Shown here: positions 1 to 5,019 of the stretch, in pieces
Layout: each line of letters opens with the position of its first letter
Position numbering within the stretch: the first letter of the stretch is position 1
NCBI GenBank assembly: GCA_045604985.1
Contig: JAZUPD010000074.1
Span: 1 to 5,038 of the forward strand
Source: SIG710 sp045604985
Lineage (GTDB): Bacteria; Bacillota; Clostridia; Oscillospirales; CAG-272
Direction: 5' to 3'
DNA length: 5,038 nt
Notes under the pieces: generated by a model
Told to the model about the DNA's origin: nothing
The model's database searches: none
The model's input: the letters and a program-made list of their open reading frames with translations, nothing else
Made by a program: the position numbers and the translations under genes

Positions 1-33
1 TAGCCATGTCGTTCTGTGGGCCAAGGAGTTGAT

Positions 34-666
34 TTATGACATTGTCTTCCTAAGACCGCTTGGCCTCCGACTTGCCTGAACCTGTGCTCCGTATTTTCCA
101 ACGATTCCGATATAATATCTTCTCGCCTCGCAAGCCCACTCCTCGTCTGCATCAAGTGCGCCGAATTTTCCGAAGCCGTCTGCAGAAAAAAGCACCTTTT
201 CCTTGCTATCATAAGTTACGATGACCTCCGGCCAGTGAACCATGGGAGCAGTTACAAAAGTGAGTTCTCTGCTGCCAAGCGAAAGAGTGTCTCCTTCACC
301 AACGACGATCTGCCTTTCGGCAAAATCAGTTCCGAAAAAGTTCTTCATCATAACGAATGCTTTTGCAGATGAAACGATCTTCACCTCCGGATAAGCCTTC
401 ACAAAATTAAATATATTAGCACTGTGGTCAGGCTCCATGTGCTGAACCACAAGATAATCGGGCTTGCGTGTCCCCAAAGTATTCTGGATATTATCGAGCC
501 ACTGATGTGTAAATCGGGCATCAACTGTATCCATAATGGCGATTTTTTCGTCTATAATTGCGTAAGAATTATAAGACATACCGTTCGGAACAAAATACTG
601 TCCCTCAAAAAGGTCTATTTGATGATCGTTTACGCCTATATATTTTATGCTATCGGTTACAAACAA
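34..666 (-). CDS. Flavodiiron protein (FprA-type A-type flavoprotein), truncated: diiron domain only
   Basis: Flavodiiron proteins reduce O2 (or NO) to water (or N2O) in the cytoplasm of anaerobes, with a beta-lactamase-fold diiron domain followed by a flavodoxin domain that binds FMN. The 210-residue product shows the diiron domain: H76-x-E78-x-D80-H81 in HMEPDH, H144 in MVHWPE, D163 in SADGFGKFG, and the conserved ARRYYIGIVGKYGAQVQ at 181-197. After Q197/A198 the family sequence stops; the last 12 residues (ASRRPSGL onward) look unrelated and end at TAA 34-36. The final histidine ligand (the usual PLHGP segment) and the whole flavodoxin domain are missing; the family is normally near 400 residues. 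The start is TTG 666-664, set by a strong SD at 671-678. The protein as read is probably inactive. The break may be a real insertion or truncation, or an assembly junction, because it abuts a repeat. The family call is firm; the fate of the 3' part is not. Confidence 0.85.
   Translation of the reverse strand: MFVTDSIKYIGVNDHQIDLFEGQYFVPNGMSYNSYAIIDEKIAIMDTVDARFTHQWLDNIQNTLGTRKPDYLVVQHMEPDHSANIFNFVKAYPEVKIVSSAKAFVMMKNFFGTDFAERQIVVGEGDTLSLGSRELTFVTAPMVHWPEVIVTYDSKEKVLFSADGFGKFGALDADEEWACEARRYYIGIVGKYGAQVQASRRPSGLRKTMS
55..73 (-). repeat. Left arm of a window-end inverted repeat
   Basis: Read on the minus strand, AAGTCGGAGGCCAAGCGGT is identical to 5020-5038 on the plus strand except for one base (18/19). 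It starts exactly where the flavodiiron coding sequence loses family resemblance. Confidence 0.7.
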
Positions 667-670
667 ATTA

Positions 671-678
671 TCACCTCC
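671..678 (-). promoter_or_regulatory. Strong Shine-Dalgarno that fixes a TTG start
   Basis: On the minus strand GGAGGTGA matches the 16S anti-SD over eight bases and lies four bases before TTG 666-664 (seven bases from the GGAGG core). No ATG or GTG sits at a comparable distance, and the conserved N-terminus of the flavodiiron protein begins here, so TTG is the best start. Confidence 0.8.
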
Positions 679-694
679 AAAAATTCTTTAATAT

Positions 695-723
695 ATTTTA
701 TCATACTTTTATAAATATTTCAA
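695..723 (-). promoter_or_regulatory. Sigma-A promoter of the flavodiiron gene
   Basis: Minus strand: TTGAAA (723-718), a 17-base spacer, then TAAAAT (700-695), preceded by TG plus one base, which makes an extended -10. Predicted initiation is near 688, leaving a leader of only about 20 bases containing the SD at 671-678. It fires away from the promoter of the SOD-like gene in the same intergenic region. Confidence 0.75.
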
Positions 724-758
724 CTGTTTTTCACCTAAAACATTGATTTAAAGTGATT

Positions 759-788
759 TTGTTATTGTCTTATGAATATAATTATACT
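759..788 (+). promoter_or_regulatory. Likely promoter of the SOD-like gene
   Basis: TTGTTA (759-764), an 18-base spacer and TATACT (783-788) form a reasonable sigma-A promoter. An overlapping TATAAT at 777-782 is a better -10 hexamer, but it has no -35 at proper spacing (TTGTTA would be only 12 bases away). The exact hexamers are therefore uncertain, although promoter activity here is likely: the next start codon is at 827 and the region is AT-rich. Confidence 0.5.
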
Positions 789-790
789 AA
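776..790 (+). promoter_or_regulatory. PerR-box-like operator (candidate)
   Basis: ATATAATTATACTAA matches the PerR consensus TTATAATnATTATAA at 11 of 14 defined positions and contains the perfect palindrome TATAATTATA (777-786). It overlaps the -10 of the SOD-like gene and lies in the region shared with the divergent flavodiiron gene, where peroxide-responsive repression would make sense. AT-rich promoter DNA gives such matches by chance, so this is only a candidate. Confidence 0.3.
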
Positions 791-826
791 CGCCAAGCAA
801 AAAAAATTCACAAGAGGAGTATTTTT

Positions 827-1258
827 ATGACAGAAAACAGATTTTTTTCATACCGTCCATATAATCCCTGTAACTGCAACGTTACTTATGAATCGCTTTT
901 AAAGGACAGAATGCCCTGTGCATCATCATATATTACTAATTGCAAGGAAAAAAATGAAGGAGGCAAGGTCTCTTTTTTTTCAACTCCCATGGGAACTGCG
1001 GTAAGAGTGGCACTGACCTCTATCCCTTTTTTCTGCGAGGACTATGAGCCGTGCTTTATTGAGATCGAGGAAAAACGGAACAGCAGATACAGAAGCGTCA
1101 CAGCATCACTTCCACCAATTTTCACCCATCACGGTATGGGCAGCATGACCTTTATGACTGACCGTTTTTCCGCCGCCGACATTATTGGAAAAAGAATAAA
1201 TTTCAAGAAAAATGACTTGGTTGTTGCCTCGGGAGTAATTTTTCCTATCGCCAAATAA
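827..1258 (+). CDS. Superoxide dismutase (Cu/Zn)-like fold protein lacking canonical metal ligands
   Basis: The C-terminal half (about 91-139) follows the pattern of Firmicute Cu/Zn-SOD-family proteins: LPPIF, then a TFMTDRFSAADIIGKR stretch with the T/D-x-RF and IIG-K core, then an ASGVI ending like the family's ACGVI. Upstream, PMGTAVRVAL (54-63) fits the beta-strand region. Where SODs carry FHIHEG with copper-binding histidines, this protein has FIEIEE (77-82). The only histidines in all 143 residues are H101 and H102, so a normal Cu/Zn site cannot form. There is no signal peptide; six cysteines (15, 17, 31, 39, 70, 76) lie mainly in the first half. The SD AGAGGAG (813-819) is seven bases from ATG 827. 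Its position divergent to a flavodiiron gene suggests an oxidative-stress setting, but catalysis is doubtful. Fold assignment is by pattern recall and is moderately sure. Confidence 0.6.
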   Translation: MTENRFFSYRPYNPCNCNVTYESLLKDRMPCASSYITNCKEKNEGGKVSFFSTPMGTAVRVALTSIPFFCEDYEPCFIEIEEKRNSRYRSVTASLPPIFTHHGMGSMTFMTDRFSAADIIGKRINFKKNDLVVASGVIFPIAK

Positions 1259-1268
1259 GGGCTTTTCA

Positions 1269-1297
1269 TTGACAAAAAGCTCGGGTGACTGTATAAT
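1269..1297 (+). promoter_or_regulatory. Perfect-consensus sigma-A promoter of the methyltransferase gene
   Basis: TTGACA (1269-1274), exactly 17 bases, TATAAT (1292-1297): both hexamers are perfect. It begins ten bases after the stop of the SOD-like gene, so the methyltransferase has its own promoter. The TTG of this -35 box is also the first possible start of the longer reading frame; the promoter position rules that start out. Initiation is expected near 1304. Confidence 0.9.
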
Positions 1298-1319
1298 ATT
1301 AGAGGAAAAGATAAGAAAC

Positions 1320-1323
1320 GAGG
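1320..1323 (+). promoter_or_regulatory. Ribosome binding site selecting the ATG at 1332
   Basis: GAGG lies eight bases before ATG 1332, downstream of the predicted transcription start. Together with the promoter at 1269-1297 it places the true N-terminus at MQFVATCLFG, which is also where similarity to THUMP methyltransferases begins. Confidence 0.75.
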
Positions 1324-1331
1324 AAAAACAA

Positions 1332-2453
1332 ATGCAATTTGTTGCAACCTGCCTCTTTGGGCTTGAAAAGCTCCTCGGCGAGGAGATTGATAATCTCGGA
1401 TGCCGAAGAATTGAGACCATTGACGGCAGAATTACATTTGAGGGAGAGCCGGAAGATGCCGCAAGAGCAAATATAAATCTACGCTGTGCAGAGCATGTTT
1501 TCATAAAGATAGGAAGTTACAGCGCATCTACCTTTACAGAGCTTTTTGACGGAGCGTTTTCGCTTCCGTGGGAATATTATATAGAAAAAAATGCCGCCTT
1601 TCCTGTCAAGGGACATTCCATAAAAAGCACTCTTTTTTCGGTTCCCGACTGCCAGCGCATACTGAAAAAAGCTGTGGCAAAGCGACTTGGCACAAAATAC
1701 TGCATGGAAAAACTACCCGAATCAGGAACGAAATATCAAATTGAATTTTTTCTTTTTAAAGATATTGTAACTCTTATGATAGACACTTCTGGAATACCGC
1801 TTCACAAGCGCGGCTACCGCCCCGCCTCGGGCGCAGCACCGCTTAGAGAAACCCTTGCGGCGGCTTTGGTACTGACATCAAGACCGAGAGAAGATGTTAT
1901 AATCTGGGACCCCTTTTGCGGCTCGGGAACTATCGCCATTGAGGCGGCGATGATAATTACAAACAGAGCTCCGGGGCTTCTTCGCTCCTTTGACGGAGAA
2001 AAATTTAAATTTTTGCCCCAATCCTCTTGGAAAAACGCCAAAGACGAGGCAAAAAGTCGTATAAAGACAAACAGCCCTTATGAAGCATGGGCTTCTGACA
2101 TCGACCCAGAGGTGCTTATTTATGCAAGGGAAAATGCCAAACGAGCGGAAGTGGAAAATATCGTAAAGATATTTGAAGCCGATGCAAGAAAAATTGAAAA
2201 GCCCGACAGACGCGGAAGCATAGTTTGCAATCCTCCATACGGTGAGCGGTTGATGACACCGAAGGAGACCAACGAGCTTTACCGCTCCATAGGAAAATGC
2301 TTTTCACACTTTGACCCTTGGCAGATATATGTTCTGACCTCCTCTGAGGAATTTGAAAGGCTTTACGGCAGAAGAGCCGACAAAAGGCGCAAGCTTTATA
2401 ACGGCATGATCCCCTGCAATCTCTATCAATTCTTTAAGCCGAGAAACAAATAA
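1332..2453 (+). CDS. THUMP-domain class I SAM-dependent rRNA methyltransferase (RlmL/YpsC type)
   Basis: This cytoplasmic enzyme is predicted to methylate a guanine N2 in 23S rRNA; E. coli RlmL acts at G2445, but the target here is inferred only from the family. The 373-residue product starts with MQFVATCLFGLEKLLGEEI, typical of the family, followed by a THUMP region (about 45-155) for RNA binding. The catalytic domain has LHKRGYRP (157-164), the SAM-binding motif DPFCGSGT (193-200), the acidic loop SDIDP (255-259), EADA (282-285) and the catalytic NPPYGERL (300-307). The C-terminus ends in NLYQFFKPR, also usual. Length matches the YpsC class (about 375-385) rather than the fused E. coli RlmKL. 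The frame stays open upstream to TTG 1269, but that region is the promoter. Transcribed alone and ended by the hairpin at 2513-2556. Confidence 0.9.
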   Translation: MQFVATCLFGLEKLLGEEIDNLGCRRIETIDGRITFEGEPEDAARANINLRCAEHVFIKIGSYSASTFTELFDGAFSLPWEYYIEKNAAFPVKGHSIKSTLFSVPDCQRILKKAVAKRLGTKYCMEKLPESGTKYQIEFFLFKDIVTLMIDTSGIPLHKRGYRPASGAAPLRETLAAALVLTSRPREDVIIWDPFCGSGTIAIEAAMIITNRAPGLLRSFDGEKFKFLPQSSWKNAKDEAKSRIKTNSPYEAWASDIDPEVLIYARENAKRAEVENIVKIFEADARKIEKPDRRGSIVCNPPYGERLMTPKETNELYRSIGKCFSHFDPWQIYVLTSSEEFERLYGRRADKRRKLYNGMIPCNLYQFFKPRNK

Positions 2454-2512
2454 TATTTAAATTCGCATAACGAAAATCTCTTTGCAACAGAAATTTTCTA
2501 TTGAAGCATAAT

Positions 2513-2556
2513 AAATACGGGGCTATGCCGATCTATTGGCATAGCCCCGTATTTTT
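2513..2556 (+). terminator. Strong intrinsic terminator between convergent genes
   Basis: A 17-bp perfect stem (2513-2529 with 2538-2554), GC-rich in the centre, closes an 8-base loop and runs into TTTTT (2552-2556). It ends transcription of the methyltransferase gene. The opposite strand also gives a T-rich tail (TATTTATTAT), so the same hairpin probably also serves the convergent SLH-like gene, whose stop is at about 2586. Confidence 0.93.
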
Positions 2557-2585
2557 AACTAAATAATCTTGCAAAAAATGATTTT

Positions 2586-3431
2586 TTACGGACGGAAAAC
2601 ACCGGAGTTCCAGCCGTTATTATCGTCATATCCGGGTTTCTGTGTGGTTGTTTCAGTCTTTGTAGTTGTTTCAGTCTTTGTAGTTGTTGTCTCCTCCGAT
2701 TCGGGATGCTTCTCTGTTTCAGGAGGTGCAACGGTAACAGTTTCTGAACCACTGTATTCACCACAAGCACCTGTCGGCGCATTTGTTGTGTCTCCGAAAG
2801 CATAATTTATAGTAGCGCAAATATTTGCAAATATATCTTCATCTATATCACCAAGTTCGATAAGAAGATCCGAAAAATTGTTATCATCTTCTCCTATGGG
2901 TGAAGCAAAAAGCATATTCCATAGTATCTCCGCCATTCTTCCCGCATTTAAGTAATAATAAAGGTCATCCTGATCAGTATAAGTATATATCTGTGCCTGT
3001 TCAGCATAGGTATAGACGTTCTCATAGCTCACATCTGAATATCCCAGCACACGGAGGCTCATAACAAGCATTTCCTCAAGAGTTATAAAACGATCGGGAG
3101 AAAAATGCGAGTATCCATTACCCATAACGATTCCCTGTTCAATAGCATATAAAACAAAATCCTGATTAGCATCTGTAAAAACGTTCTCTATTTCATTTGA
3201 GGGAGACTTATCTCTTTGAGCAGTAACCGCCAAAAGCATTTGCAAAGCGTCAATTCGCTTGATGTTATCCTCTCTTTCGAAATCAGAAATAAAACCAAGC
3301 TCGACCATTGCATCGAAGGGAGTAGACATGCTTCTATCGTTGCTACCTATCGAAAAACTTACAAATGTAGCACCGACAAGCGAAAAAACGAGCAGAGAAA
3401 TCACCACTGTGATAAGCTTTGACTTTTTCAT
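2586..3431 (-). CDS. Secreted protein with degenerate S-layer homology (SLH) repeats and Thr-rich tail
   Basis: The 281-residue product starts with MKKSKLITVVISLLVFSLVG, a signal peptide or membrane anchor (hydrophobic 7-29) without a lipobox. Two SLH-like units follow: about 38-78 (MVELGFISDF then a K-RIDALQML helix) and 84-130 (VFTDANQDFVLYAIEQGIVMG, FSPDRFITLEEML). A weaker third unit (about 142-176) ends with LNAGRMAEILWNML. SLH domains bind pyruvylated secondary cell-wall polymers; the usual key motifs are only loosely kept, so wall binding is inferred. Residues 237-265 are rich in Thr, Glu and Lys, with KTETTT twice, like a spacer or glycosylated linker, and end in GWNSGVFRP. ATG 3431 was chosen over upstream in-frame starts because AAAGGATG (3448-3441) precedes it by nine bases. 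No catalytic domain is seen; the specific role is unknown. Confidence 0.75.
   Translation of the reverse strand: MKKSKLITVVISLLVFSLVGATFVSFSIGSNDRSMSTPFDAMVELGFISDFEREDNIKRIDALQMLLAVTAQRDKSPSNEIENVFTDANQDFVLYAIEQGIVMGNGYSHFSPDRFITLEEMLVMSLRVLGYSDVSYENVYTYAEQAQIYTYTDQDDLYYYLNAGRMAEILWNMLFASPIGEDDNNFSDLLIELGDIDEDIFANICATINYAFGDTTNAPTGACGEYSGSETVTVAPPETEKHPESEETTTTKTETTTKTETTTQKPGYDDNNGWNSGVFRP
2647..2682 (-). repeat. Two perfect tandem copies of an 18-bp in-gene repeat (KTETTT)
   Basis: The 18-base unit GTTGTTTCAGTCTTTGTA (plus-strand reading) occurs at 2647-2664 and 2665-2682 without mismatch, and the next six bases start a third copy. It encodes the hexapeptide KTETTT in the Thr-rich tail. 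Identity at the DNA level points to recent duplication by slippage, so copy number may vary between strains. Confidence 0.85.
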
Positions 3432-3471
3432 AAAATGATACATCCTTTCGGTAGAAATTACATACAATTAT

Positions 3472-3500
3472 AGTTTAACACACTATTTCTGTTTTGTCAA
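3472..3500 (-). promoter_or_regulatory. Promoter of the SLH-like gene
   Basis: Minus strand: perfect TTGACA (3500-3495), 17 bases, TAAACT (3477-3472) with TG plus one base before it (extended -10). A TATAAT a few bases further on is at a 22-base spacing and so is less likely to be used. The -35 box lies ten bases from the -35 of the divergent riboswitch promoter. Confidence 0.7.
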
Positions 3501-3510
3501 GGAATTTCTC

Positions 3511-3539
3511 TTGACATTTTTGTTTTTTGGCATTATAAT
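3511..3539 (+). promoter_or_regulatory. Perfect-consensus promoter of the B12 uptake unit
   Basis: TTGACA (3511-3516), exactly 17 bases, TATAAT (3534-3539). Initiation is expected at about 3546, just ahead of the riboswitch aptamer. With so strong a promoter, control of the unit is expected to rest on the RNA leader. Confidence 0.9.
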
Positions 3540-3555
3540 GTTACAAAGATATATT

Positions 3556-3720
3556 TTGCAGGGGTATCCGCAAGGATTTAATATGGAATCGGGTGAAAAT
3601 CCCGAGCGAGCCCGTCGCCGTGAGGAAAAAAGACTCAAGCAGGTCTGCCGCAACAGACCCAAAAGCCATTAGCATTTGCTGAGAAGGCGCTTGAAGCTCT
3701 CCGAGCCGGAATACTTGCCC
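3556..3720 (+). promoter_or_regulatory. Cobalamin (B12) riboswitch aptamer
   Basis: This leader RNA binds a cobalamin and should lower expression of the genes behind it. Family signatures in order: GNRA hairpin ATCC-GCAA-GGAT (3566-3577); core GGAATCGGGTGAAAATCCC with stem TCGGG/CCCGA (3589-3593, 3601-3605); AGCGAGCCCGTCGCCGTGA, the counterpart of the conserved CCCGCcACTGT strand; a hairpin GGTCTG/CAGACC (3642-3647, 3654-3659); the GCC...AAGGC arm (about 3665-3688); and the B12 box AGCCGGAATACTTGCC (3704-3719), matching AGYCMGGAGACCKGCC at 12 of 16 positions. GCAGG (3558-3562) pairs with CTTGC (3714-3718), with one G-U, to close P1. It lies 90 bases ahead of a DUF4430 lipoprotein and an ECF S component, fitting a vitamin B12 uptake regulon. 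Confidence 0.9.
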
Positions 3721-3785
3721 CAAATGAGCCGTTTTCTCGGTGCAGATTTTACGGCACAGCTTTTTATGTCAAAAAACATGGGCAA
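3721..3785 (+). promoter_or_regulatory. Candidate riboswitch expression platform
   Basis: Between aptamer and gene lie GCCGT (3728-3732) and ACGGC (3751-3755), an inner GTGC/GCAC (3740-3743, 3754-3757), then TTTTT (3761-3765), which could make a weak terminator. Separately GGGCAA (3780-3785) is an exact complement of TTGCCC (3715-3720), the 3' strand of P1 and the B12 box, so it could compete with the ligand-bound fold. Which of the two is used cannot be decided by eye. Confidence 0.35.
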
Positions 3786-3811
3786 TGCCTAAAAAAAGAA
3801 AGGAAATAAGT

Positions 3812-4252
3812 ATGAAAAAAACAAACGTTTTTAAGAGTTTGTTTTCGTTTATGCTTGTGCTCATCATTGTTGCGGCAATGTTGTTTGTATTTGCATCATG
3901 CGAAAACACGGAAAATGGCGGTAATTCCCCCACCATCACAGACACCAAAGAGGAAAGAGCCGAGGTCACAATAACAGTACAGATCAAGGGCTCTGACGGC
4001 AACATTACAGAATTTGCCATCACAACAGCTTCCGAATTTCTTCGCGGTGCGCTCGAACAAGAAAGTCTTATAGAGGGTGAAGAGAGCGAATACGGGCTTT
4101 ATGTTAAGGTAGTAAACGGCGAAAGAGCCGATTATGACAAAGACGGTGCTTATTGGTCATTCCTCAAGAACGGCGAATACCTTATGACAGGTATTGACAC
4201 AACACCCATTGATGATGGTGATGTTTTCGCTATCGAATATACAAAGGGCTAA
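3812..4252 (+). CDS. DUF4430 (transcobalamin C-terminal-like) lipoprotein, putative B12 capture protein
   Basis: The 146-residue product has a lipoprotein signal: KK at 2-3, a hydrophobic stretch (8-28) and lipobox FASC with C30 as the lipidated cysteine. A short Asn/Thr/Glu linker (31-50) follows, then a DUF4430 domain (about 51-144) with the usual features: EFLRGAL helix, GLYVKVVNGERADY, YWSFLKNGEYLMTGID (114-129) and a DGDVFAIEY ending. In animal transcobalamin and intrinsic factor this domain forms the C-terminal half of the cobalamin grip; B12 binding here is inferred from that and from the riboswitch upstream. It would sit on the outer face of the membrane. ATG 3812 has AGGA (3801-3804) seven bases ahead. 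The frame extends upstream to GTG 3740, but that lies in the leader RNA. Six bases separate it from the next gene. Confidence 0.85.
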   Translation: MKKTNVFKSLFSFMLVLIIVAAMLFVFASCENTENGGNSPTITDTKEERAEVTITVQIKGSDGNITEFAITTASEFLRGALEQESLIEGEESEYGLYVKVVNGERADYDKDGAYWSFLKNGEYLMTGIDTTPIDDGDVFAIEYTKG

Positions 4253-4258
4253 AACACA

Positions 4259-4828
4259 ATGAAAGAAAACATCAGAGAATATGGATTTTTATCAATAAAA
4301 GAAATCGCAGTGTTCTCTATGCTTGGAACGGTGATGCTCTTCGGGGATATTTTTATGGATATGTTTCCCAACGTACATTTTGTAGGAATTCTGACGATCA
4401 TATATACCATGGTCTATCGAAAAAAAGCTCTTATCCCGCTTTACATATATGTTTTTTTAAGCGGTCTTTTTGCGGGCTTCAGCCTTTGGTGGATACCCTA
4501 TCTTTACATTTGGACTATTCTTTGGGCAATGGCAATGCTTATACCGAGAAAGCTTCATGTTTCATTTACGGTGATTATATGCGCTGTTATCAGTTGTATC
4601 CACGGCTTCTCCTTCGGAGCTCTTTACGCTCCCGCACAGGCTATCATGTACGGGCTTGATATAAATGGCATGATTGCATGGATAATTGCCGGACTTCCTT
4701 TTGATTTTATTCACGGGACAGCAAATCTTGCGGCATCCGTCATAATCATCCCACTCGTAACCCTTCTCTGCCGTCTTGAAAGGCTTCCATTGCCATTCAG
4801 AATAGGCAAAAAAGCAAAAGAAACATAA
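4259..4828 (+). CDS. ECF transporter S component, probably cobalamin-specific (CbrT-type)
   Basis: S components are membrane proteins that bind a vitamin and work with a shared energising module (two ATPases and EcfT). The 189-residue protein has about six hydrophobic segments (roughly 15-35, 40-53, 57-75, 78-95, 103-125, 150-170), the usual size and topology. Recognisable stretches are MDMFPNVHFVG (33-43), YRKKALIPLYIYVFLSGLF (53-71), WWIPYLYIWTILWAM (77-91), LYAPAQAIMYGL (122-133) and AGLPFDFIHG (144-153), which I associate with the cobalamin S-component group. It starts six bases after the lipoprotein stop; its SD AAAGGG (4243-4248) lies inside that gene, suggesting coupled translation. 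Riboswitch and DUF4430 neighbour both point to cobalamin. No ATPase or T-component gene lies here, as expected for a group II ECF system. Another vitamin substrate is possible but less likely. Confidence 0.88.
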   Translation: MKENIREYGFLSIKEIAVFSMLGTVMLFGDIFMDMFPNVHFVGILTIIYTMVYRKKALIPLYIYVFLSGLFAGFSLWWIPYLYIWTILWAMAMLIPRKLHVSFTVIICAVISCIHGFSFGALYAPAQAIMYGLDINGMIAWIIAGLPFDFIHGTANLAASVIIIPLVTLLCRLERLPLPFRIGKKAKET

Positions 4829-4834
4829 AAATAC

Positions 4835-4879
4835 GGTCGTCTCATTTCGGTGCAAATGAGCCCACCTCTACTTTTTTTT
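4835..4879 (+). terminator. Intrinsic terminator of the B12 uptake unit
   Basis: CTCATTT (4841-4847) pairs perfectly with AAATGAG (4854-4860) around a 6-base loop; flanking bases extend the stem to GGT (4835-4837) with ACC (4864-4866) across two mismatches. Eight T residues follow at 4872-4879. The five-base gap before the T run makes it less ideal than the terminator at 2513, but its position just after the stop codon supports it. Confidence 0.65.
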
Positions 4880-4910
4880 ATGAATAAGAATTTGTGGGAA
4901 AGCCACCGCA

Positions 4911-5010
4911 AACGCTGTAAGTTAAAAGTTTTGATCAAGCGTACGAACGCTGTAAGTTAAAAGTTTTGGTCAAGCGCACGAACGCTGTAAGTTAAAAGTT
5001 TTGGTCAAGC
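4911..5010 (+). repeat. Three head-to-tail copies of a 35-bp intergenic repeat
   Basis: Copies start at 4911, 4946 and 4981, each with AACGCTGTAAGTTAAAAGTT followed by TTGRTCAAGC. Copy 1 has GATC where copies 2 and 3 have GGTC, and copies 1 and 2 differ at one more base (CGTACG versus CGCACG). Copy 3 is cut to 30 bases and runs straight into the near-palindrome CTTTTTCAAAAAG (5010-5022). The copy junctions form small inverted pairs (AGCGT...ACGCT). There are no spacers, so this is not a CRISPR. No reading frame of note crosses it; it looks like a non-coding interspersed repeat family. Confidence 0.9.
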
Positions 5011-5019
5011 TTTTTCAAA

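Noticed and set aside
2..79. Open plus-strand stretch of 25 codons at the left edge, ending in TGA 77-79
   Set aside because: Too short and without a start. It overlaps the repeat block and the 3' part of the flavodiiron frame; nothing in it is recognisable.
424..746. Plus-strand reading frames opposite and beyond the flavodiiron gene
   Set aside because: They are antisense to clear flavodiiron coding sequence, run through the promoter region, and resemble no known protein.
1261..1280. Hairpin GCTTTT/AAAAGC as a terminator after the SOD-like gene
   Set aside because: The stem is only six AT-rich pairs with no T run after it, and it overlaps the -35 region of the next promoter.
1269..1331. 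N-terminal extension of the methyltransferase from TTG 1269 (21 extra residues)
   Set aside because: The TTG is the first three bases of a perfect -35 box, with a perfect TATAAT 17 bases on. Transcription would start inside the extension, and family similarity begins at ATG 1332.
3432..3467. Upstream starts for the SLH-like protein (up to 3467)
   Set aside because: The ATG at 3443 overlaps the SD used by ATG 3431, and the further start lies just downstream of the -10 with no SD of its own.
3740..3811. GTG start at 3740 giving 24 extra residues on the lipoprotein
   Set aside because: It falls in the riboswitch expression platform, has no SD, and would bury the lipoprotein signal peptide inside the protein.
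4562..4938. Minus-strand reading frames over the S component and the repeat region
   Set aside because: They lie antisense to a well-supported membrane protein and, in one case, start inside the 35-bp repeats; no SD or family pattern was seen.
4911..5010. CRISPR array
   Set aside because: The repeats are directly adjacent with no unique spacers, there are only three copies, and no cas genes are present.
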